From contig NZ_LT732548.1 in NCBI RefSeq assembly GCF_900155685.1, forward strand, positions 2,972,887 to 3,036,886: a DNA stretch of 64,000 nucleotides, given 5' to 3'. This document shows, piece after piece, positions 43,442-52,793 of the stretch. Each line of letters opens with the position of its first letter. Position 1 is the first letter of the stretch. The notes beneath the pieces were generated by a model. That model made no database searches and was not told where the DNA came from. It saw only the letters and a program-made list of their open reading frames with translations. The translations under genes were made by a program, and so were the position numbers. The stretch comes from Paenibacillus bouchesdurhonensis. Its GTDB lineage: Bacteria > Bacillota > Bacilli > Paenibacillales > Paenibacillaceae.

Positions 43442-43661
43442 TTTACCATCCCCCCATCTACGAGAAGCGTCTGTCCTGTCATATAGGAGTTCGATTTACG
43501 ATGCGACCGTTCTCTGAGCGTTTTAAAAAGGGGGAGGGAGCAGCGAATGAGCCGAATGCGCTCATTAAGTTTTGCTGGAGCGCCTGCTCCCATGCTTCGT
43601 TCTCCATATCCTCGAACCTTCTGCTTGGAGGGCCTAATCGGGGTTGATAATTAAAGTGAAT
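43442..43661 (-). pseudogene. Short-chain dehydrogenase remnant with internal deletion
   Basis: The minus strand encodes a segment with RRFEDMENEAWEQALQQNL, then SAFGSFAAP and KRSENGRIVN, as expected for the middle of an SDR just before its catalytic serine. It then jumps, with a frame change near 43485, to SYMTGQTLLVDGG and a stop. This is the usual end of SDR proteins. The catalytic YxxxK region and the N-terminal Rossmann half are absent. It is a decayed gene, probably once a partner of the P450 or of the LysE exporter. Confidence 0.65.
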
Positions 43662-43825
43662 ATCCTTCAAATTGCTTATATTGCTAGGAAAGAGTACATG
43701 CTTTTCAACAGAATCCGTCAATGTGTTGGTTGATATTAATTTAGATGTAATGTAATTTTTTACTAAATTCCTTTTATCTTTAAGATGAGGAATCATTTAT
43801 TATGCTAAATAAGGAGGAGAAAAAG

Positions 43826-45055
43826 ATGAAAGAAATCATCCCTGTCGCGGAAATTACAAAGTTCAGAAGCAACGTGGAGGAATTCAATCCCTATTCGTGG
43901 TATAAACAGAAGCTGCTCCATGAGCCGATCAGTTATCATAAAGAAACGAATACTTGGAATGTATTTAAATATGATGATGTAAAAAGAGTGCTCAGCGATT
44001 ATGAATATTTTTCGAGCGAACGCAAGCGGACGATTATCGATGTCGGTGCAGATGCGCCGGAAGGCGCCGAAGTAGGGAAGATCGATATTATTGGCGTGGA
44101 TCCTCCCGAGCATCGGAAACGCCGCGCCCTTTTATCGAGCGCTTTTACGCCTCGTAGCTTGAAACTATGGGAACCGCGCATCCATAAAATTGTCGAAGAG
44201 TTAATCGACGAAATTCCACAGGGATCGCCGATAGACATTACGGGCAGCCTGACTGCTCCGCTGCCGATTATTGTGATGTCTGAGCTGCTAGGGGTTCCTT
44301 CGGAAAACAGGGAGTTGTTCAAGCAGTGGGTGGATATTCTGTTTATGCCTTCAAGTCAGGATAACCGGGCTGCCGTCAATGAACTAAAGAACAAGGCGGC
44401 GAGGGAATATTATTCGTTCTTGCTGCCACTTATCGTAGCCAAACGTTCTAATTTGGAGGATGACATCATTTCGGATTTAATTCAGGTGGACGTGGATGGA
44501 GAAAGATTTTCCGATGATGAAATCGTACGTACGTCCATGTTTATTTTAGGTGCCGGTATTGAGACGACGAGTCATTTGCTGGCCAATACCTTTTATGCCT
44601 TTTTATACGATAATGATAAAATATACGGGGAGTTGAGGAACGAACCCCACTTGATTCCAAATACGATCGAGGAGATGCTGCGCTATCGTTTCCACATTAG
44701 CAAGATGGATCGAACAGTTAGGCAGGACAACGCTGTCTTAGGTGTGGAGCTAAAAAAAGGCGATGTAGTTGTCGCCTGGATGAGTGCAGCTAATATGGAC
44801 GAAGCGATGTTCGAAAAGCCGTTTGACCTGGACATCCGCCGTCATAACAGCAAAAAACACTTAACCTTCGGGATTGGGCCGCATTTTTGTCTAGGCGCAC
44901 CTTTGGCACGGTTGGAGGCCACAATTATGCTAGAGCATTTCGTGCAGAGGTTCTCCCGCATTGAGCCGGTTGCGGAATTTCATTTAGAGGAGCATCTTCA
45001 GCCTGCGGCTACCGGGCAATCCTTAGTCTATCTACCATTGGTCGCTTATACTTGA
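43826..45055 (+). CDS. Cytochrome P450
   Basis: 409 residues, typical for a soluble bacterial P450. The I-helix motif reads LGAGIETTSHLL, the K-helix ExxR is in EEMLRYR, and the haem-binding loop is FGIGPHFCLGAPLARLEA with proximal C355. It resembles the CYP107/CYP109 groups of Bacillus (YjiB-like), which hydroxylate fatty acids, steroids or polyketides. No ferredoxin or reductase gene lies beside it, so electrons must come from elsewhere. The ATG at 43826 is chosen because AAGGAGGAG stands seven bases upstream. A TetR regulator follows after 77 bases. Confidence 0.93.
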   Translation: MKEIIPVAEITKFRSNVEEFNPYSWYKQKLLHEPISYHKETNTWNVFKYDDVKRVLSDYEYFSSERKRTIIDVGADAPEGAEVGKIDIIGVDPPEHRKRRALLSSAFTPRSLKLWEPRIHKIVEELIDEIPQGSPIDITGSLTAPLPIIVMSELLGVPSENRELFKQWVDILFMPSSQDNRAAVNELKNKAAREYYSFLLPLIVAKRSNLEDDIISDLIQVDVDGERFSDDEIVRTSMFILGAGIETTSHLLANTFYAFLYDNDKIYGELRNEPHLIPNTIEEMLRYRFHISKMDRTVRQDNAVLGVELKKGDVVVAWMSAANMDEAMFEKPFDLDIRRHNSKKHLTFGIGPHFCLGAPLARLEATIMLEHFVQRFSRIEPVAEFHLEEHLQPAATGQSLVYLPLVAYT

Positions 45056-45132
45056 ACTCGAAAACATGATTTTACTAGCAAAAGGAATATACCAAATACG
45101 CGGCAACACGCAAGAAATAAGGAGAGCTAATC

Positions 45133-45717
45133 ATGGCGTTTGATTATCGGGACGACAAGAGAAGTATCCGGTCGAAGGAGCTCTTGAAGGAAGCATTATT
45201 CGAGCTGCTATATGAAAAAGAGTGGAGACAAATCACGATCCAGGATCTAACGAAAAAAGCGATGCTTAACCGTTCCACCTTTTATCAGCATTATGAGAAC
45301 AAGTATGATTTGCTCGGTCGAAATGTTGAGGATTTATTTCATTCCTTAAAAGAAGCCGTGCTGTCCGCTAAAATTGATAACAATAGTGTGGAAACGGTCA
45401 GTTACAGTTACCTGTTGGCTTTCTATCAGCATTTGAAGGAGCAGAGCTATTATTTCAAGGTTATTTTGAATCGAGGATATGAGCTGGATATGATGGAGTT
45501 GTTCTCCGATATCGTCCAGGAGGCGATAGAACAAATCGTGGATTTGCATTTATCCATTGAGGGCGTACCTTCCGAAATTCAATGGCGCTATAGCATCGCC
45601 GCGCATTTTTCGGTAGCGAGCTGGTGGCTTCAGAATGATTTTCCGTATTCGCCAGAGTTTATGGCTGAGGCTGTGTTGAAAATGACCAAGGAAGCAAAAT
45701 ATCACGCCTTGTTATAG
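45133..45717 (+). CDS. TetR/AcrR-family regulator
   Basis: 194 residues. The N-terminal helix-turn-helix is visible as ITIQDLTKKAMLNRSTFYQHYENKYDLL. The C-terminal half is the ligand-binding domain of the TetR_C_7-like type, ending in a helix with SVASWWLQNDFPYSPEFMA. AAGGAG precedes the ATG. It follows the P450 on the same strand and probably regulates it in response to the P450 substrate or a related compound; this is inference from position. Confidence 0.88.
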   Translation: MAFDYRDDKRSIRSKELLKEALFELLYEKEWRQITIQDLTKKAMLNRSTFYQHYENKYDLLGRNVEDLFHSLKEAVLSAKIDNNSVETVSYSYLLAFYQHLKEQSYYFKVILNRGYELDMMELFSDIVQEAIEQIVDLHLSIEGVPSEIQWRYSIAAHFSVASWWLQNDFPYSPEFMAEAVLKMTKEAKYHALL

Positions 45718-46038
45718 AATTAAATTATTCCCAGTTAACAGATATGAATAATTTTACCAATCTTAATAGCAAGCTGATTGATCAACCAAAGGCTCCTGTA
45801 CTCGATACCGAGAAGATTTCGATCGAGAACCAGGGGTCTTTTCTGTGTTCGCAAATCGAAAGACCGTTACGGATGGGCTAGCGGCTCTGTAGAATCGGAC
45901 GGAAAAGTTTTACAAACAGTTTAGCAAGCGAGTTATTCTGTATAAGGGGAACCTCATTTGGTTTACATAATATATGTTATGTTTATTTCTAATTGTGACA
46001 CCACATCAAATTATCTTGTTTACAGGAATGTTATAATT
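45718..46038. other. Gene-free stretch after the TetR gene
   Basis: No gene recognised. An imperfect palindrome (ACATAA and TTATGT arms, 45965-45982) lies in its right part; its role is unknown. Confidence 0.5.
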
Positions 46039-46077
46039 AAAAACACTCATAATATTTGGGTAATTATGAGTGTTTTT
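46039..46077. terminator. Bidirectional rho-independent terminator
   Basis: AAAACACTCATAAT and ATTATGAGTGTTTT form a perfect 14-base stem with A- and T-rich flanks. It lies 76 bases beyond the stop of the minus-strand GH26 gene. Confidence 0.88.
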
Positions 46078-46152
46078 GTGTTACAACCTCTTTAATTTTA
46101 TTTGAGGGACGGAAAAGGATTGTATTTCTTTCTCCCTTTTAGCTTTACCTCC

Positions 46153-48726
46153 CTACGGCTCAAGCCCCCACACAAGCTGACCGTTCATATACCCGGTAAC
46201 CTGTTCATGGTTTGCGAACTGACTGCTGGAAGCCTTGAACGAGTAATCGTCAGCCTGGTTGTAATTAGACCAGTCGGTTTTGGAGAAACGTGCTTGGATT
46301 TCTGCGCTCTGTCCAGGATTAAGCGTTCCAGCCAAGCTCGTAAAGCCAATCTCCAGAACATAGTCGGCTCCAACAACCGGAGTCGCCAGTTTCACGAAAT
46401 TGCTGGTTACATTCGCACTCCCGATACTGGCCCAATCGCACCAGAAACTCTGTGTGTTTTCCCCGTCAATCGTGTAGTAATACCGAAGCTTTACATCACT
46501 TAACTGAATCGCCGAATCACCTGTGTTGACTACTTTGAATTTGGGGGAAATTCCATTGGTGGAAGTACTCGTGTTGCCGTTAAAAGCTTGAATCGTCAAG
46601 TCTCCCGCAGGTGGAGGAACAGTGCTGTCCAGTACATTTACTGTAAGAACAGCGTTATTTCCTCCGCTGAAATGAAAGGTTATCACATGCTGATCCAGCG
46701 GCAGCGTGGAAAGATAGGATTTGCTCAGAACGACAGCAGCGCTTGAAGCCGTATAATCCTGGCCGGATTGAAGTGTATAATTTCCATTCGTTATGCTTGC
46801 AAGCTGATGTCCGTTTAAGGTAAGGGATACGGTAATATCCTGTTCTAGATTCGTCGCTTTATCATAAACCGCATTCAAGGGCGAAATTCCAGCGCTCGGA
46901 GTTGAATCGACAATTTTGACTTTTAATATGGGATCTTGTCCTTGGTTAAAATCAAAAACGATGGAATGCTCGCCAACCGGCAGCCCGGCCAGAAAAGCTT
47001 TTTTTAGCGTCAGCGTACTCCCGCTCAAGGTATAATCCTGAGTCACGGTCAATGCATTAGCACCTGCTCGAAGAGCGGTTAATGTATTGCCGTTAAAATT
47101 TACGGTTATGGCTTTGTCGCTTTCATTGGAGCCATATTTGTCAAACTCAACGTTTATAGGTGAGATGGACGCGTTTGGAATTGGATTATCAACTTTTAAA
47201 TCGGGCAGCTCATCCAACGTGATGACATAATCACTTTGATAGAGCGTTTTCAGAGTGGCTGGATAGTTGAAGGCAGTACTCATAAGATGCTCGCCATACC
47301 AAGGGCAGAAGTAGAGCCATCCTGACTTTTCTTCCGTCAAATTTTGTAGGCTTGGAACGGTGTCGTTCTCCGTCATGGCCACCATTTTCGTGCCGCCCGT
47401 TAAATCAACAAGCTGATAGAAAATCGAAGTAATGGCATCCTCATTGGGTACACCGGACAAACCGTCATAGCGATTGTAGATCGTATTGTATTTATCATAG
47501 CCGACTATATCCACCTGATCGTCACCGGGATACCATGCGGGAGATGTGTTATATACGTAGCTGTTGTAGGTCCAGATCAAGTTGTGCAAACCATACGTCT
47601 CGGTAAGTTCGGTATAGAGCAGATCCCACAGCTGCTTGTACACCTCCGCTCCTGCTGAAGCCCACCAGAACCAAGCGCCTTCTCCATTTAATCCTCCGTT
47701 GCCCTCCGCCTCATGATACGGACGGAAAATAACCGGCACATTGTTATCTTGCAGAATCTGCAGTTGTTCCGCTAAATCCTCAATGGTCATCATCACATAC
47801 TGATATTCTTTAGTACCGGGAACCACTGCATTGGCTGTATTAAAATTGGTTTCTGTCGGCTTGTAGGTAGCGTCCTTCCAGTCCACAAACTCACCGAGCT
47901 GATAATCGGTGAAATTTCGGGGCACATTGATATGCCAACAAGCTGTCGCAATCCCGCCCCGGTTATTTACCCAATCGATCATTCGATCGGTTGTACCGTC
48001 TTCCCAACCATACAGCGGGTTATAGTTCATAAAATCGAAGCCGCGGATTGCCGGATACTTCCCGGTTAAATTGTAGATCCAATCAAACTCCAGCTCATAA
48101 TTGCCGTCATTTCCGCTTCCGTAAATCTCCTGCTGACCAGATATAATATGATTGCCGTATACCTCCGTTAAATAATTCATCAAAGTCTGCGTTTCCGGTG
48201 TGGCCGCGGGATCCGTCAGGACAGGCTGCACGTCCAAGGGATCGAGATCGGCATCATCCACGGTGAAGGTGTCAAAATAAGCAAATCCCCAACCGGCCTT
48301 CAGTTCAATCGTGTTGCTCCCTTGATTCAGCTTATGGAAGCCAAAATCGAAATTCGACCACTCGGTCGTGTAAGGCAGCATATACGAGCCTTTGGTAACG
48401 CCGTTAACTGTTAAATATTGAAGCCTGCCGTCAGGACTTAACTCCTGCATATATCGAGTCAAGATCGTATACATGCCGGTTTCTGGAACAGTTACAGTGA
48501 AGGTTATTGTACCGGAATTCTGCATCCAGACAAATCCACTCCCAGAGTAACCGGGCTTCGGTTGTCCGTAAATCTGAGTCACTACTTGAAGATCGGAGGT
48601 GAGCTGAGCATTTTCGCTTTCAATCGTGAAAAGTGGGGGGGCTGCATGAATGGGCGCTGTCATCAATCCAAGGAGAAGAGTAAATGCCAGTAACATTGCG
48701 CTTGCCTTTTTGAGCAAACTTGTCAT
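46153..48726 (-). CDS. Secreted multimodular GH26 glycanase (probable beta-mannanase) with CBM35, two X2 and CBM3 modules
   Basis: 857 residues. A signal peptide ends near residue 30 (AHA/AP). Order of modules: a CBM35/CBM6-like beta-sandwich (32-160); a GH26 TIM barrel (about 175-505) with acid/base E339 in FRPYHEAEG and nucleophile E453 in MTEND; two X2 (Ig-like) modules starting at ISPINVEFDKY and ISPLNAVYDKA; and a C-terminal CBM3 with FKVVNTGDSAI and DDYSF. The family cleaves beta-1,4-mannan or mixed-linkage glucans; CBM3 would hold it on cellulose. The ATG at 48726 follows AAGGAAG; an earlier ATG gives an unnatural leader. It is monocistronic, with a terminator at 46039. Confidence 0.93.
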   Translation of the reverse strand: MTSLLKKASAMLLAFTLLLGLMTAPIHAAPPLFTIESENAQLTSDLQVVTQIYGQPKPGYSGSGFVWMQNSGTITFTVTVPETGMYTILTRYMQELSPDGRLQYLTVNGVTKGSYMLPYTTEWSNFDFGFHKLNQGSNTIELKAGWGFAYFDTFTVDDADLDPLDVQPVLTDPAATPETQTLMNYLTEVYGNHIISGQQEIYGSGNDGNYELEFDWIYNLTGKYPAIRGFDFMNYNPLYGWEDGTTDRMIDWVNNRGGIATACWHINVPRNFTDYQLGEFVDWKDATYKPTETNFNTANAVVPGTKEYQYVMMTIEDLAEQLQILQDNNVPVIFRPYHEAEGNGGLNGEGAWFWWASAGAEVYKQLWDLLYTELTETYGLHNLIWTYNSYVYNTSPAWYPGDDQVDIVGYDKYNTIYNRYDGLSGVPNEDAITSIFYQLVDLTGGTKMVAMTENDTVPSLQNLTEEKSGWLYFCPWYGEHLMSTAFNYPATLKTLYQSDYVITLDELPDLKVDNPIPNASISPINVEFDKYGSNESDKAITVNFNGNTLTALRAGANALTVTQDYTLSGSTLTLKKAFLAGLPVGEHSIVFDFNQGQDPILKVKIVDSTPSAGISPLNAVYDKATNLEQDITVSLTLNGHQLASITNGNYTLQSGQDYTASSAAVVLSKSYLSTLPLDQHVITFHFSGGNNAVLTVNVLDSTVPPPAGDLTIQAFNGNTSTSTNGISPKFKVVNTGDSAIQLSDVKLRYYYTIDGENTQSFWCDWASIGSANVTSNFVKLATPVVGADYVLEIGFTSLAGTLNPGQSAEIQARFSKTDWSNYNQADDYSFKASSSQFANHEQVTGYMNGQLVWGLEP

Positions 48727-49055
48727 GCTTATCTTCCTTTCCATGTAAAATATGAAAACAATCGCACAATCCAACAACAAATGGATGCGCTTTCATAGTA
48801 ACATATATACCATATTATGTAAATATATCGACAGTGAAAAATTTTGATAAAAATGGAATGAAAAGAAAGGGAGAAGGGTTTCAAGTTCATTCGAAGCTGG
48901 AAGCATTGATGACGGAGCAAACGTTAGTGCTAGAAGGGGAGTTGAGCAATGGCGGTTGAAACAAAACAACAACCCAGATTTGCTTATTTCACAGATCTGG
49001 ATTGTTTTATAGCTTGCGTTTATGACTCAAAAACTTCATTAATAAAATGTGAGAT
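48727..49055. other. Spacer with GH26 promoter region and a hairpin
   Basis: The left part should hold the GH26 promoter. CAACCCAGAT (48969-48978) pairs with ATCTGGATTG (48994-49003) around a 15-base loop; read on the minus strand it is followed by T-rich sequence and would terminate the regulator gene. A 33-codon plus-strand frame at 48858 faintly resembles the start of a homocysteine methyltransferase, too little to call. Confidence 0.5.
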
Positions 49056-49427
49056 TCAACTATGGTTTGTGTGTTGAAGAGTTTGTATAAAGATTTGCTC
49101 AATATGGTTATCGTCTAAGGAATAAAATACGGTTTTACCGACCTTACGGCGTTTTACAATCCTCATATTACGCAGATACCTCAACTGATGAGAAACAGCA
49201 GATTGTCCCATACCTAAGAGTACCGTCAAATCATGAACGCACAGCTCTCTTTTTAATAATGCACTAATTAATTTAACACGAGTTGGATCACTAAAAGCTT
49301 TAAACCAGTCGGCGAATTGAACAGCTGCCTGATCGTCAATCAGTTCTGCCTTAATTGTGTTTAAATCTGTGTCCGTCCCAGGGCAAGTTGTGTCGCATTC
49401 CTCAGCTGAATTTAGAGACTGTGTCAT
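49056..49427 (-). CDS. cadC: ArsR/SmtB-family metal-responsive repressor (CadC type)
   Basis: 123 residues. The winged helix has the ArsR core, with KRELCVHDLTVLLGMGQSAVSHQLRYL, whose Cys lies in the alpha-3 metal site (ELCV). An N-terminal CDTTC pair supplies further thiols, as in CadC proteins that sense Cd, Pb or Zn. It is divergent from the P-type ATPase gene with a palindromic operator between them, and would release it when metal binds. The ATG at 49427 has AAGGTGAT upstream on the minus strand. Confidence 0.88.
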   Translation of the reverse strand: MTQSLNSAEECDTTCPGTDTDLNTIKAELIDDQAAVQFADWFKAFSDPTRVKLISALLKRELCVHDLTVLLGMGQSAVSHQLRYLRNMRIVKRRKVGKTVFYSLDDNHIEQIFIQTLQHTNHS

Positions 49428-49525
49428 TAAAATCACCTTTCTATAAGAATCTTTACAATTATTATAACAAAAAGAATGGCTTAAACGAAATGATTACAAT
49501 TAAAAACAGCTGCCTCCATTTATTG

Positions 49526-49575
49526 TTGACAGCAATGATAATTGAGGAATATACTATATATGAATACATGTTCAT
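49526..49575 (+). promoter_or_regulatory. cadA promoter and ArsR-type operator
   Basis: TTGACA (49526-49531) and TATACT (49550-49555) with an 18-base spacer. The expected start point is covered by the palindrome ATGAA-N6-TTCAT (49560-49575), which matches the TGAA-N6-TTCA pattern of SmtB/CadC operators. Confidence 0.8.
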
Positions 49576-49608
49576 GTGTTGTATTTAATGAAGAGGTGAG
49601 ACAACGAT

Positions 49609-51846
49609 ATGGAAACTGGTAATTCTGCGATTAAGCGAAAATTGGTGTTGGAGGGTCTGGACTGCGCGAACTGCGCTTTGAAGATTGAGAATGGTGTCCA
49701 GAAGATAGACGGGGTTTCGGCTTGTTCAGTGAATTTTGCAAACAAAACGTTGACCATGGAAATCGCGCCGGATCGTTCGGATGACATTCTTGAGCAGACG
49801 AAGAAAAAAATCCGTACACTTGAGCCTGGTATAAAAGTATTGGAATATGGAGCGGCGGGAAGCCAAAAGGGGAGAGTCTCCAAACATAATCATGCCCCTA
49901 ACCAAGATCACAACCATAGCCATCATCATGGCGACGAGGCTGCGGAGGATGAGCACGGACATACCCATGATCACGGAGCGCAAAGCATCAAAATCATGGT
50001 TGTTCGGCTGATCGCAGGTCTTGCCATCGGCGCGGCAGCGTTCGCGTTACCTCTGAGTCGTGAGCTTGAACTGATCCTGTTTATTGCGTCCTATCTCATC
50101 GTAGGCGGCGATATTGTTTTCAAGGCGCTGAAGAACATCGTAAGAGGTCAAGTGTTCGACGAATACTTCCTCATGTCTATTGCGACTGTGGGCGCTTTTA
50201 TGATCGGGGAGTATCCAGAAGGCGTAGCTGTTATGCTCTTTTACCAGGTTGGCGAACTGTTCCAAAGCATTGCCGTCAACCGTTCACGGAAATCCATCAG
50301 CGCGCTGATGGATATCAGACCGGATTTTGCCAACTTGAAATCGGGCGACGAGATCAAACGCGTGAGTCCAGAAGAAGTGCAGGTCGGCGATATAATTATT
50401 GTGCGGCCCGGTGAGAAGGTACCTCTTGACGGTAAAGTCATCGAGGGGAATTCGGCAATGGATACCTCGGCGTTGACCGGTGAGTCCGTGCCGCGCGAGG
50501 TGGCTGCAGGCGATGATGCGCTAAGCGGATTCATCAACAAAAACGGGGTTCTGACAATCGAGGTTTCGAAAGTGTTTGGGGAGTCGACCGTCTCTAAAAT
50601 TTTGGATCTAGTGGAGAACGCAAGCAGTAAAAAGGCACCCACAGAAAATTTTATTACGAAGTTCGCACGGTACTATACGCCGTTTGTCGTCATTGTCGCC
50701 GTATTGCTAGCCGTTTTGCCCCCGCTGCTCTTCAGCGGCGCGACCTTCTCGGATTGGGTATACCGGGCTTTGGTGTTCCTAGTCATTTCGTGCCCTTGCG
50801 CCCTAGTAGTTTCAATCCCGCTTGGCTTCTTCGGCGGCATTGGGGCTTCCTCCAGGAACGGTGTCCTTGTTAAGGGCAGCAATTACCTGGAAGCATTGAA
50901 TGATGTCAAGTACGTCGTATTTGATAAAACAGGAACGCTGACCAAAGGTGCATTTAAAGTGAACGGTATTTATCCGCAAAATGGATGGAGCGAGCAGGAG
51001 CTGCTTCGCCAAGCTGCTTTTGCCGAAATGCACTCCACCCATCCGATTGCAGAGTCCATCAGGGAAGCCTATGGACAGGAATTGAATGAAGAACTGCTCT
51101 CGGGTTACAACGAAATATCGGGGCACGGTATTCAGGTTATGTTTGAAGGCAAGGAGGTGCTCACCGGGAACGCAAAGCTCATGAATCGAGAAAATGTCGA
51201 TTTCGCTGCGCCATCTGAGCTGGGCACCATCGTGCATATTGCGATCAACAAACAATACGCTGGCTATTTGGTTATTGCCGACGAGGTCAAAGAGGACTCG
51301 GCGCAGGCGATCCATTCACTGAAAAATCTCGGCGTAAAGAAGGTCTTCATGTTGACGGGCGATATCAAGGCCGTGGGTGAAGCGGTCGGTAAAAAGCTGG
51401 GGGTGGACGAGGTTCGATCCGAACTGCTGCCGCAGCATAAGGTCGAGGAACTAGAGAAGATCGACCGCCAAAAATCAAGCAAAGAAAAGATCGCGTTCGT
51501 TGGCGACGGTATTAACGACACACCGGTTTTGGCCAGAGCCGACGTCGGCGTGGCCATGGGCGGCCTCGGATCCGACGCAGCCATTGAAGCCGCTGATATC
51601 GTTATCATGACCGATGAGCCTTCCAAACTGGCTTCCGCGATCCATATTGCGAAGAGAACCCGGCGCATCGTGTGGCAGAACATCATTTTTGCGCTGCTCG
51701 TCAAAGCGGTCTTCCTTCTCCTGGGCGCATTCGGAATTGCGACGATGTGGGAAGCGGTGTTCTCGGATGTAGGCGTCACTCTGCTCGCCGTATTGAACGC
51801 CATGCGGGTATTGAAGATCAAACCTAATTTGGTTCAAGGGATTTAA
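49609..51846 (+). CDS. cadA: Heavy-metal P1B-type ATPase (Cd/Zn/Pb exporter)
   Basis: 745 residues. An HMA metal-binding domain (about 10-75, GLDCANC) is followed by a His-rich stretch (93-125) that could bind Zn. The membrane domain carries the CPC motif (SCPCALV) of soft-metal pumps. Phosphorylation (DKTGTLTKG), actuator (TGESVP), nucleotide-binding (HP in STHPIAES) and hinge (GDGINDTPVLA) motifs are all present. It pumps Cd, Zn or Pb out of the cytoplasm at the cost of ATP. It is divergent from the CadC-type repressor and followed by a methyltransferase three bases later. Confidence 0.94.
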   Translation: METGNSAIKRKLVLEGLDCANCALKIENGVQKIDGVSACSVNFANKTLTMEIAPDRSDDILEQTKKKIRTLEPGIKVLEYGAAGSQKGRVSKHNHAPNQDHNHSHHHGDEAAEDEHGHTHDHGAQSIKIMVVRLIAGLAIGAAAFALPLSRELELILFIASYLIVGGDIVFKALKNIVRGQVFDEYFLMSIATVGAFMIGEYPEGVAVMLFYQVGELFQSIAVNRSRKSISALMDIRPDFANLKSGDEIKRVSPEEVQVGDIIIVRPGEKVPLDGKVIEGNSAMDTSALTGESVPREVAAGDDALSGFINKNGVLTIEVSKVFGESTVSKILDLVENASSKKAPTENFITKFARYYTPFVVIVAVLLAVLPPLLFSGATFSDWVYRALVFLVISCPCALVVSIPLGFFGGIGASSRNGVLVKGSNYLEALNDVKYVVFDKTGTLTKGAFKVNGIYPQNGWSEQELLRQAAFAEMHSTHPIAESIREAYGQELNEELLSGYNEISGHGIQVMFEGKEVLTGNAKLMNRENVDFAAPSELGTIVHIAINKQYAGYLVIADEVKEDSAQAIHSLKNLGVKKVFMLTGDIKAVGEAVGKKLGVDEVRSELLPQHKVEELEKIDRQKSSKEKIAFVGDGINDTPVLARADVGVAMGGLGSDAAIEAADIVIMTDEPSKLASAIHIAKRTRRIVWQNIIFALLVKAVFLLLGAFGIATMWEAVFSDVGVTLLAVLNAMRVLKIKPNLVQGI

Positions 51847-51849
51847 GAT

Positions 51850-52470
51850 ATGAATAATCACTGGAATAAGTTGATCTATCGGGCGGGGGCTCCGTTTTAC
51901 GACTTTCTATTTAATGCGGGCCCATTTGCCCGGGCCAGAAAAAAGGTTTTTGCCGATCTAGCCCTCGAACCGGACAAGCGCGTGCTGCTGGTCGGGGTAG
52001 GGACGGGGGCCGATTTGCGTTTTTTCTACGGAAAAAGCCTTGAAATCACGGCTGTCGACCTCTCTCCAGCAATGCTTGCACAGGCAAAATCAAAAGTAGG
52101 CGAAAACGAGAATGTCCAGTTTTTGGAGATGAATGCGGAGGATCTGCGATTCGCTGACCAGTCTTTCGACCTGGTGATTGCAAGCTTGATATTGTCGGTC
52201 GTTCCCGACGAACACAAATGTATGTCGGAGCTAGTTCGCGTTACGAAGGAGCGAGGCAAAATCGTCATTTTCGATAAGTTCAAGGGTGGGGAGGGAAAAT
52301 TGCCTCTGATTATGCGAATGCTGCGGCCGCTCATAGCCCTATTGGGCACGGATATCGGCCGGAATTACCAGGCGATCCTTAAACCACATCTCGGCCGACT
52401 GATCATTCGAGAGGACAGCCCAGCCATGTTGGGAGATATGTATCGCAAAATTGTGCTTGAGCATAAATGA
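51850..52470 (+). CDS. Class I SAM-dependent methyltransferase
   Basis: 206 residues. Motif I reads LLVGVGTGADLRF (about 45-57), the acidic strand end is ITAVDLS, and the motif II/III region includes NAEDLRFADQSFDLVIAS. It resembles the UbiE/phospholipid N-methyltransferase group; the substrate is not determinable. The start follows the cadA stop by three bases with a weak ribosome binding site, so it is probably co-translated with cadA and induced by metals. A terminator follows at 52485. A lipid or metalloid substrate would make sense, but this is conjecture. Confidence 0.82.
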   Translation: MNNHWNKLIYRAGAPFYDFLFNAGPFARARKKVFADLALEPDKRVLLVGVGTGADLRFFYGKSLEITAVDLSPAMLAQAKSKVGENENVQFLEMNAEDLRFADQSFDLVIASLILSVVPDEHKCMSELVRVTKERGKIVIFDKFKGGEGKLPLIMRMLRPLIALLGTDIGRNYQAILKPHLGRLIIREDSPAMLGDMYRKIVLEHK

Positions 52471-52484
52471 AGTAGCTTTTTTTG

Positions 52485-52528
52485 AGCCAAGAGTGTGCCT
52501 ATTGAAGAGGCGCAGTCTTGGCTGTTTT
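52485..52528 (+). terminator. Rho-independent terminator of the cadA operon
   Basis: AGCCAAGA and TCTTGGCT form the base of a longer imperfect stem and are followed by GTTTTA, 14 bases after the methyltransferase stop. Confidence 0.75.
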
Positions 52529-52698
52529 ATATTTTAATCTATGTTGTGCGCTAGATCTCAATAAATATTTTCCCAAGAATAAGATCTATAGGGAGATGGG
52601 GTCATTATATCAATTTTCAGTTAATTAACCAACTTAAGTAAATATGTGAATTTTTAAAAAGATGTAATTCAGTGGACTTCAAATACTACCTATTGACC

Positions 52699-52727
52699 TT
52701 GTTGCCAATTATTACATACCGTATAAT
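52699..52727 (+). promoter_or_regulatory. Sigma-A-type promoter
   Basis: TTGTTG (52699-52704) and a perfect TATAAT (52722-52727) with a 17-base spacer stand upstream of the secreted stalk-domain protein gene. Confidence 0.55.
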
Positions 52728-52793
52728 CTCATTATGTGACAATGCGTGCACAGTAAGAAAAAGAACAAATTCAAAAAGATGAGGAAATCAACC

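Noticed and set aside
48858-48959. 33-codon frame faintly like the start of a homocysteine methyltransferase
   Set aside because: The resemblance covers about 15 residues only, with no ribosome binding site; too weak to call even as a remnant.
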